Positions 6,383 to 12,817 of a DNA stretch of 14,704 nucleotides are shown one piece after another. The stretch is from JBBQIY01 sp964618405 (GTDB lineage: Bacteria; Verrucomicrobiota; Kiritimatiellia; RFP12; UBA3636), in the NCBI GenBank assembly GCA_964618405.1, contig CAZUAY010000076.1, forward strand, positions 1 through 14,704, in the 5' to 3' direction. Under the pieces are notes generated by a model, which was not told where the DNA came from, searched no databases, and was given only the letters and a program-made list of their open reading frames with translations. A program made the position numbers and the translations under genes. Every line of letters begins with the position of its first letter. The stretch's first letter is position 1.

Positions 6383-7919
6383 TTATTCGTCGGAGGGATT
6401 GCTCGCGTCATCCCTCGCCTACGCCCGGCTGATGTTCGACGACTATGACTGGGACGTCGTATCGCTGATGCCGACGGATGGCTACACCTACTTTTGCCAG
6501 TGCGACTTGTGCAAAGGCAAGGACACCCCGGAGCGTGGGTACAACGGCATGATGTCGGACTACGTCTGGGATTTCATCAACCGCGCCGCCGCCGCGAGCG
6601 CCAAGACGCATCCCGACAGGCGCATCAGCAACAATGCCTATTCGTCCTACCTGCTGCCGCCGGAAAAAATCGAGACCTTTCATCCGAATGTCGTCATGGG
6701 AATTTGCCAGCATCGCAGCCACTTCGGCGATCCGGCCAAAAAGCAGCAATACCGCGACATCCGTGAAGCGTATTTGAAGAAGCTTCCAGGCGGCAAGATC
6801 AGCATCTGGGAATACTACCTGGATGCTCGCAGCGGTGTCCCCGTGTATTTCACCCAAAACATCATCGACGACATCCGCAACCTGAAGGGCAGGGTCGACG
6901 GCGAAGGCATCGAGGTCTTCCGAAGCTTCAGCTCCGGCAGCGATCCCAAACCGGACCCGGCCCTGGCCGCCAACCATCTCAACTGCTGGCTCACGGCCCG
7001 CCTGTGGTGGAACCCCGATCAGGATGCCAACGCCCTGCTGGCGAAATACTACCAGGACTTCTACGGCCCGGCCGCCGGCCCAATGCAAGCCTTCATCGAA
7101 TTCTGCGAACAGAACTGGCCGATCATGCGCAGCAAGTATCAGGCCATTGACCAGGCGTTCACACTGCTGGCCGATGCCCAAAATGCCGCCGGGCACGACA
7201 GTCTTTACGCCCAGCGCATCCAGTTGCTCGCCGATTTGATGCAGCCGCTGCACGAGCTGCGCGACCGCTTGGAGATCGGCCGCAAGAATAATCCCGTGGC
7301 CACGTTCGCGACACGCACGACGGCGCCGGCGTTGGACGGCAAGTTTGACGAAACCTTCTGGAAGAACGTGCCGTCCTACACGCTCAAGGACCTCAAGACC
7401 GGCGGCGACGTCGCCAATCCTACCTCCTTCCAAGTGGCCTTGGCCGATAACAGCCTGTATTTCGCGCTTCGCTGCGAGGACAACGACATGGCCAACGTCA
7501 ACATCCCTTCTCCGAAAAACGGCGATCACCTGATCTTCAGTGGCGACGTGGTGGAAATTGAGGTGGAGACACCCGCCCACTCCTACTATCAGATTGCCAT
7601 TGACCCGGCGGGGCATGTGACCTCGCTTGATCGAAAGGGTGGGTTCAACAAATGGGATTCCGGCATCGAAGTCGTCACGGCCCGTGACGACCGCGGATGG
7701 AATATCGAGGCACGCCTGCCCTTCCTGGGTGCCACGCAGGAAGAATTGAATCCCGAGTTCGGCGTTGCCGGCGACCAGCCGACCGCGGATGCGCCCTGGC
7801 ACTTCAATATCTGCCGGGTGTGGAAACGAGAAAAGATCATGGAAACCTCCGCGTTCTCACCCACCGAATCGGGCGGATTCCACGATGTTATGAAATTCGG
7901 CAAACTGACCCCGGAATAA
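5484..7919 (+). CDS. Secreted DUF4838 / glycosidase-like protein A with CBM9-like C-terminal domain
   Basis: An 811-residue exported protein. I chose ATG 5484 because GGGAGG (5474-5479) precedes it and a signal peptide follows (MHMRNAVSGLLTMTGVAFGM, cleavage near ARA-AA); frames starting at 5388 would read through the mobile element, and ATG 5490 is an alternative. Residues about 30-150 match the small N-terminal domain shared with alpha-glucuronidases and GH20-type enzymes (QKVAAEELQKYVRKISGAELPI). Residues about 190-560 are the DUF4838 barrel-like region with SLMPTDGY (Asp332) and a C-x-C-x-x-C cluster (Cys338, 340, 343). Residues about 610-811 resemble a CBM9-type sugar-binding domain (DGKFDETFWKNV, GGFHDVMKFGKL). 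Likely role: binding or hydrolysing a polysaccharide outside the cytoplasm; activity in this family is largely unproven. Codons 1-300 are identical to gene B. Confidence 0.88.
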   Translation: MHMRNAVSGLLTMTGVAFGMAGPARAAAFIVQDGAPKAQIVIAEQPTRMQKVAAEELQKYVRKISGAELPIMTAPTDTQAIKLYVGQSASTDKLGLKNEDLEHGAYRMKSGPDYLVLLGKDTNYFQDEPSSAGEVYPTSRADRKRAAEAWEKQNGDRWGTPFMSSFKGYHAKLGLWANDEHGSLNAVNDFLRSLGVEWYMPGDFGEILPEMTSIQIPDVDRTVRPEVATRSMGFYYNAPFMASEDEFLWQLRLGFNPNGDIGGHGIANMLATAKVKQEHPEYFALYGGERETESRGGKPCYSSEGLLASSLAYARLMFDDYDWDVVSLMPTDGYTYFCQCDLCKGKDTPERGYNGMMSDYVWDFINRAAAASAKTHPDRRISNNAYSSYLLPPEKIETFHPNVVMGICQHRSHFGDPAKKQQYRDIREAYLKKLPGGKISIWEYYLDARSGVPVYFTQNIIDDIRNLKGRVDGEGIEVFRSFSSGSDPKPDPALAANHLNCWLTARLWWNPDQDANALLAKYYQDFYGPAAGPMQAFIEFCEQNWPIMRSKYQAIDQAFTLLADAQNAAGHDSLYAQRIQLLADLMQPLHELRDRLEIGRKNNPVATFATRTTAPALDGKFDETFWKNVPSYTLKDLKTGGDVANPTSFQVALADNSLYFALRCEDNDMANVNIPSPKNGDHLIFSGDVVEIEVETPAHSYYQIAIDPAGHVTSLDRKGGFNKWDSGIEVVTARDDRGWNIEARLPFLGATQEELNPEFGVAGDQPTADAPWHFNICRVWKREKIMETSAFSPTESGGFHDVMKFGKLTPE

Positions 7920-8012
7920 CAAGCACTAAGCATCTCATAATCGAAGCTACTCATGCCGCGTACTCCGTCGACGGCGTGCGATAGAGCGATCGGAAAAGCT
8001 CGGGATAATTAA

Positions 8013-9365
8013 ATGTCGACTGAACAAATAAACAAGAACCAGATAGAGGAACAGCACGAAATCATCGGGAATATTTCCGTTGAGAACAAGGGGTTCAAGC
8101 GGACAACGCATCCGGATGCCCAGTGGTTCCCGGAAGCCGGCCTGGGATTGTTCATTCACTGGAGCATTAACAGTGTCTGGGGTATGGGGGATGTGTCGTG
8201 GCCCATGATGAAATCCCTGCCGGGGAATCTCAGCAAACGTCATAAGCAGGTGGGTATCGGTGCGCACTGGGTCAATATGAGGCCTGTGGACTATTGGGCC
8301 CTGGCAGAACGCTTTAACCCGCAGCAGTTTGATCCTGATACAATATTGCGTGCCGCAAAGGACGCTGGCTGCCGGTATGCTGTGTTTACGACAAAACACC
8401 ACGATGGATTTGCCATGTGGCCCAGCAACTTCGGGGAATTGAACACAAGAAAATACCTTAAGGGCAGGGATATTGTCCGTGAATACGTGGATGCATGCCG
8501 GAGACAGAATCTTAAAGTAGGCCTCTACTTCTCCGGCCCGGATTGGTTCTTCAACCGCAATTTCATGTCATTCTCGAAACATGAATCGCTTGACACCCAT
8601 TACAAACCGTTTGATCCGACATCACTCAGCAGCAAGGCAGCCCAAAAACAGCTTGTAGAGTTTAAAGAATACCAGCGCGGCCAGGTTACAGAGCTTTTGA
8701 CCCGTTACGGTCCGATAGATTTGATGTGGTTTGACGGCAGTTGGGACAATACCATCTCGGTCGATGAGATCAGAGCGCTGCAGCCCGGGATTGTTTTAAA
8801 CCCACGGGCATGGGGATTCGGCGACTACCTTACTCCGGAAGGCGAATTGCCGGAAAAGCGAATTGACGGATGGTGGGAATTCTGCACGTGTTTTTGCAAT
8901 GGCGGCTGGGGATATATTGACAATGAAATCCATCATCCCGCGGGGTGGTTTTTAGAGATGCTTGCCAAAACGCGATCCTGGGACGGAAACTTTCTGCCGA
9001 GCACCGGACCTGACGGCAACGGTGAGATGCCGGAAGTGTATTATAAGCGCATGAAACAAATCCGTAACTGGATGGAACACAGCGGCAAATCAGTTTTTGA
9101 CGTCAAGGGGGTTGCGTATCCCGAACAGTCAAACGTTCCAGTTACCAAAAAAGGCAATACGTGGTATGTCCATGTACACTGGCTCCATGATGTTCCGGTG
9201 GAAATAAAAACTCGGATTCCGCCGGTCAAGGCGAAATTACTGCGTACCGGAGATGAGATTACGCTTGTGCAGGATGACGGAACAATACGTTTTGAGATCC
9301 CCGTTGCGTTACGCACCAACCTCACTGATGTGGTTGAAATGGAATGGCCCAAGGGTCAAATGTAA
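8013..9365 (+). CDS. Alpha-L-fucosidase, glycoside hydrolase family 29
   Basis: A 450-residue GH29 enzyme that releases terminal alpha-linked L-fucose with retention. Seen in the sequence: FPEAGLGLFIHW near the N-terminus, TTKHHDGFAMW (His129, His130), KVGLYFSGPDWF, and LMWFDGSW where Asp241 aligns with the family nucleophile. Glu289 in WWEFCTCF, before GWGY, is a candidate acid/base, a position that varies in GH29. NFLPSTGPDGNGEMP and a short C-terminal beta domain complete a normal family length. There is no signal peptide, unlike all the other genes of the locus, so it probably acts in the cytoplasm on imported fucosides. It lies 93 bases after gene A and 80 before gene B. Its base composition is visibly more AT-rich than its neighbours, suggesting separate acquisition. 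The ATG has only a weak ribosome binding site. Confidence 0.93.
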   Translation: MSTEQINKNQIEEQHEIIGNISVENKGFKRTTHPDAQWFPEAGLGLFIHWSINSVWGMGDVSWPMMKSLPGNLSKRHKQVGIGAHWVNMRPVDYWALAERFNPQQFDPDTILRAAKDAGCRYAVFTTKHHDGFAMWPSNFGELNTRKYLKGRDIVREYVDACRRQNLKVGLYFSGPDWFFNRNFMSFSKHESLDTHYKPFDPTSLSSKAAQKQLVEFKEYQRGQVTELLTRYGPIDLMWFDGSWDNTISVDEIRALQPGIVLNPRAWGFGDYLTPEGELPEKRIDGWWEFCTCFCNGGWGYIDNEIHHPAGWFLEMLAKTRSWDGNFLPSTGPDGNGEMPEVYYKRMKQIRNWMEHSGKSVFDVKGVAYPEQSNVPVTKKGNTWYVHVHWLHDVPVEIKTRIPPVKAKLLRTGDEITLVQDDGTIRFEIPVALRTNLTDVVEMEWPKGQM

Positions 9366-9399
9366 TGTATGAGAGCTTGTATTCCATGTTCTTAAAAAC

Positions 9400-10344
9400 A
9401 ACTCACAAAAACAACTCACATAACACAACTTCATCGGGAGGTACGATGCACATGCGCAACGCAGTTAGCGGTTTATTGACCATGACGGGAGTCGCATTCG
9501 GAATGGCCGGACCGGCGCGGGCCGCCGCGTTCATCGTCCAGGATGGAGCGCCCAAGGCGCAGATCGTCATCGCCGAGCAGCCGACTCGCATGCAGAAGGT
9601 GGCGGCGGAGGAATTGCAGAAGTACGTCAGGAAAATCAGCGGCGCGGAACTGCCGATCATGACGGCTCCCACGGACACCCAAGCGATCAAGCTCTACGTT
9701 GGCCAAAGCGCTTCTACCGACAAGCTGGGATTGAAGAACGAGGACCTGGAGCACGGCGCCTACCGAATGAAGTCGGGCCCGGACTACCTCGTCTTGCTGG
9801 GCAAGGATACGAATTATTTCCAGGACGAGCCCAGTAGCGCCGGCGAGGTGTACCCCACCAGCCGCGCCGACCGCAAACGCGCCGCCGAGGCTTGGGAAAA
9901 GCAGAATGGAGACCGCTGGGGCACGCCGTTCATGTCGTCTTTCAAGGGCTACCATGCCAAACTCGGCCTTTGGGCCAACGATGAACACGGCTCGCTCAAT
10001 GCGGTGAATGACTTCCTGCGCAGCTTGGGCGTGGAATGGTACATGCCGGGCGATTTCGGCGAAATCCTGCCGGAAATGACCTCCATCCAGATCCCGGACG
10101 TGGACCGGACCGTCCGCCCGGAAGTTGCCACACGCTCCATGGGGTTTTACTATAACGCCCCCTTCATGGCCTCGGAGGATGAGTTCCTGTGGCAGTTGCG
10201 CCTGGGGTTCAACCCCAACGGCGATATCGGCGGCCATGGCATCGCCAACATGCTTGCCACCGCAAAGGTCAAGCAGGAACACCCCGAGTACTTCGCACTG
10301 TACGGCGGCGAGCGCGAAACCGAAAGCCGGGGCGGCAAGCCCTG
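9400..10344 (+). repeat. 945-bp direct repeat, copy 2
   Basis: Second copy of the block at 5438-6382, in the same orientation, 3962 bases apart. It begins 34 bases after the fucosidase stop. The first bases lie inside a short internal duplication (aactcacaaaaacaactcac). No inverted repeat, transposase or target duplication flanks this copy. Confidence 0.95.
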
Positions 10345-11920
10345 CTGTTCCTCGTCCGGTCTCCTGGCCTCCGGTATTGGTTTCGCGAAACTGATGTTCG
10401 ACGAGTATGACTGGGACATCGTCTCGCTGATGCCGACCGACGGCTATTCGGCCCTGTGCGGTTGTCCGCTGTGTCAGGGCAGGGGCACTCCGGATCGCGG
10501 CCCGCAGGGGTCTCTGTCGGATTACGTCTGGAAATTCATCAACGATGCCGGTCGAGCCATTGAAAAGACACATCCAGACAAGCAAATTAGTTGCAACGCC
10601 TATGGTGCCTACCTTCTGCCGCCGGATACAATTGAACAACTCAGCCCCAATGTCGCCATCGGCATCTGCCAGTGGCGCTCTGGATTTTATCAATCCGAAA
10701 TCCGTCAACTCTACCTCGACATCCGGGAAGGCTGGCTGCAACGGTTGCCCGTGAAGAAGTTCAGCATCTGGGAATACTATCTCCATGGGCGGCCGGATGG
10801 TAGCTGGTCCGGCATCCCGGTCTATTACCCCCGCCTGATCGCCGAGGACCTGCGCGCCCTGAAAGGCATGCTCAATGGAGAGGGGATCGAAGTCGCCCGG
10901 AATTTCTCTTCCGGCAGCAACTCCAATCCGGACCCGGCGCTGGCCGTGAACCACCTCAATTGCTGGCTCACGGCTCGCCTGTGGTGGGACCCAGACCAGA
11001 ACATTGACAGCCTGCTGGATCGGTATTACAAGGACTTCTATGGTCCAGCCGCCGCTGAAATGAAGTCTTTCATCGAATTCAGCGAAACGAGTTGGCCAGT
11101 CCTGAACCAGGAATCCGAACCGGTCGGCAAGGCCCTGAAACTGCTAGACCAGGCCCATCAGGCAGTCGGCCAGGACAGCCTATACGCTCAACGTGTTCAG
11201 TTGGTGGTGGACTACGTCAGGCCGGCCTTGTCCCAGATTTATGATCGTCTGACAATTAAGCGCGCCGATGTTCCCTACACCCGGCTGGGTGATTTCTGGA
11301 GCAAAAGCGACTACAAGACGGACGCCAATCTGGAGGATGAATTCTGGAAGCATACGTCCTACTGCAATGTCGCCTTGAGCGAATGCCAGACCGGACGCGC
11401 GCCCCACCTGGCAACTTCCATCCAGGCCGTCTGGGCCTTCGGCGCACTGCATTTCAAGATTTATTGTCAGGAAAGCGATACCGCTACCTTGAACACCCCG
11501 ACGATCCGCAAGGATGACATGGCCATTTTCGAGGGCGATTACGTCACCCTGCTGCTGGCCTCGCCGTGCCACAACTACTACGAGATTGCGGTCGCCCCCA
11601 ACGGTGCCTGGATCGACATCGACCGCAAGGGCGGCACCAATATCGCCTGGAGTTCGCACGCGGAAGTTGCCACTCGGATTGGCGACGGGTACTGGTGCGC
11701 GGAAATCCGCCTGCCGGTTCTGGACGAGGGGCAGGTGGACGTCGACCCGGACCACAATGGCGTGGCCGGCGGGAAACCGAACCCGACCTTCCCCTGGTTT
11801 TTCAACTACGGTCGACAGCGCAAACGCGATCTGGAAACCGAATACTCGGCCCGCTATCCGACCGGCGGCACCAATTTTCACGACCCGTTTTATTTCGGCA
11901 AACTAGGGGTTCGGAGGTAA
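9446..11920 (+). CDS. Secreted DUF4838 / glycosidase-like protein B with divergent CBM9-like C-terminal domain
   Basis: An 824-residue exported paralogue of protein A with the same start choice (ribosome binding site GGGAGG 9436-9441, same signal peptide). Residues 1-300 are identical to A; residues 301-824 are homologous but clearly diverged. It keeps SLMPTDGY (Asp332) and the Cys cluster as CGCPLC (Cys338, 340, 343), and the shared block NHLNCWLTARLWW. A short insertion occurs near HGRPDGSWSGIPVYY. The C-terminal domain from about residue 620 (NLEDEFWKHT ... FHDPFYFGKL) is the CBM9-like tail, with many changed residues, so A and B may bind different sugars. The stop is 2 bases before the next gene's ATG and its last codons contain that gene's ribosome binding site, so the two are co-transcribed. 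Confidence 0.88.
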   Translation: MHMRNAVSGLLTMTGVAFGMAGPARAAAFIVQDGAPKAQIVIAEQPTRMQKVAAEELQKYVRKISGAELPIMTAPTDTQAIKLYVGQSASTDKLGLKNEDLEHGAYRMKSGPDYLVLLGKDTNYFQDEPSSAGEVYPTSRADRKRAAEAWEKQNGDRWGTPFMSSFKGYHAKLGLWANDEHGSLNAVNDFLRSLGVEWYMPGDFGEILPEMTSIQIPDVDRTVRPEVATRSMGFYYNAPFMASEDEFLWQLRLGFNPNGDIGGHGIANMLATAKVKQEHPEYFALYGGERETESRGGKPCCSSSGLLASGIGFAKLMFDEYDWDIVSLMPTDGYSALCGCPLCQGRGTPDRGPQGSLSDYVWKFINDAGRAIEKTHPDKQISCNAYGAYLLPPDTIEQLSPNVAIGICQWRSGFYQSEIRQLYLDIREGWLQRLPVKKFSIWEYYLHGRPDGSWSGIPVYYPRLIAEDLRALKGMLNGEGIEVARNFSSGSNSNPDPALAVNHLNCWLTARLWWDPDQNIDSLLDRYYKDFYGPAAAEMKSFIEFSETSWPVLNQESEPVGKALKLLDQAHQAVGQDSLYAQRVQLVVDYVRPALSQIYDRLTIKRADVPYTRLGDFWSKSDYKTDANLEDEFWKHTSYCNVALSECQTGRAPHLATSIQAVWAFGALHFKIYCQESDTATLNTPTIRKDDMAIFEGDYVTLLLASPCHNYYEIAVAPNGAWIDIDRKGGTNIAWSSHAEVATRIGDGYWCAEIRLPVLDEGQVDVDPDHNGVAGGKPNPTFPWFFNYGRQRKRDLETEYSARYPTGGTNFHDPFYFGKLGVRR

Positions 11921-11922
11921 AG

Positions 11923-12792
11923 ATGCAACGCATGATTCCAAGTTTCATTATTTTGTTTTATGCGGGCGCCACTCTGGCCGGATACGTCGAAGAGCGTCGG
12001 CCGGCCGCCGACCTGGCGCAGAAACGCCAATACGCGGAGGCCTTGGCCGCCTACATGCAACTCGCCGCTGGCGACTATAACGATTTCCAGAAGTCGGACG
12101 CCCTGCAGCAGGCCGTCGCCCAGGCCCTGGCGTTGAAGCAATACGATACGGCTAAGGAACTGGCGGATCAAATCCCCATGCAACAGGTGCAAACAACCTG
12201 TCGCATGCGCATTCTGATGTCACAGGGAGAATGGCAGCCGCTCTTGGACCGGTTCGCCACCGAGAAAATCGACGCTTGGCCGGAAAGCCTGCGTGCCGAA
12301 GCTTTCGCCCTGCGCGGTCGCGCCTATGCCGACTTGAAAAACGGCGAACTGGCGGCGGGCGACTTGGAACAGGCCGTCCGCTACCAGACCGATCCGCTGT
12401 GGAAATGCGACGCGCTCCTGCAACTGGGCCGGGTCTACCAGAATCTGCTCCAGGATGACCAGAAGGCCATCGCACGCTACCGGGCGATTCAAGACCTGCC
12501 GCGCAAAGACGGAAGTCAGAGTGTTTCCGCCATCCTTGCCACCGCCGCCGTGCTGCAGAAGCAGGAAAAATACGATGAAGCCTTCGAGGAACTCGCCCGG
12601 GATGATGTCAACCGCCTGTCCGGATACTGGCAGATCCAATGGCGATTGGCTCGTGCGGGAATTTTCGTTGCACAAGGCAATAAGGAGGCGGCCATTGCCG
12701 AGCACGAACAGATTCTGCGGATCAAGGAGATCAGTCCGCAACAGAAGAAACTGTCCGAGGACGCCATCAGGGGATTGCAGGATGAATCATAA
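11923..12792 (+). CDS. Small secreted TPR-type repeat protein
   Basis: A 289-residue protein. I chose ATG 11923 because GGAGG (11913-11917) precedes it and a signal peptide follows (MQRMIPSFIILFYAGATLAG); the longer frame from 11566 only reads through gene B in another frame. The mature part is almost all helical with tetratricopeptide-like pairs, for example at about 120-155 (LRAEAFALRGRAYADLKNGE), 160-193 (DALLQLGRVYQNLLQDDQKA) and 197-230 (LQKQEKYDEAFEELAR), ending with a further helix pair. TPR proteins are scaffolds for protein contacts, so it may assemble the secreted DUF4838 proteins in the periplasm; that is inference from position. It follows gene B by 2 bases and precedes gene C by 25. 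Confidence 0.85.
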   Translation: MQRMIPSFIILFYAGATLAGYVEERRPAADLAQKRQYAEALAAYMQLAAGDYNDFQKSDALQQAVAQALALKQYDTAKELADQIPMQQVQTTCRMRILMSQGEWQPLLDRFATEKIDAWPESLRAEAFALRGRAYADLKNGELAAGDLEQAVRYQTDPLWKCDALLQLGRVYQNLLQDDQKAIARYRAIQDLPRKDGSQSVSAILATAAVLQKQEKYDEAFEELARDDVNRLSGYWQIQWRLARAGIFVAQGNKEAAIAEHEQILRIKEISPQQKKLSEDAIRGLQDES

Positions 12793-12817
12793 CACAACCA
12801 CACGCAAGGAGCTGTCT

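Noticed and set aside
6408..7802. Long minus-strand frame of 464 codons inside gene A, with similar ones at 9473-10954 and 12962-14356
   Set aside because: They are antisense shadows of GC-rich genes: they lie wholly within genes with clear domains, signal peptides and ribosome binding sites, and have low-complexity products rich in Gly, Val, Arg and His.
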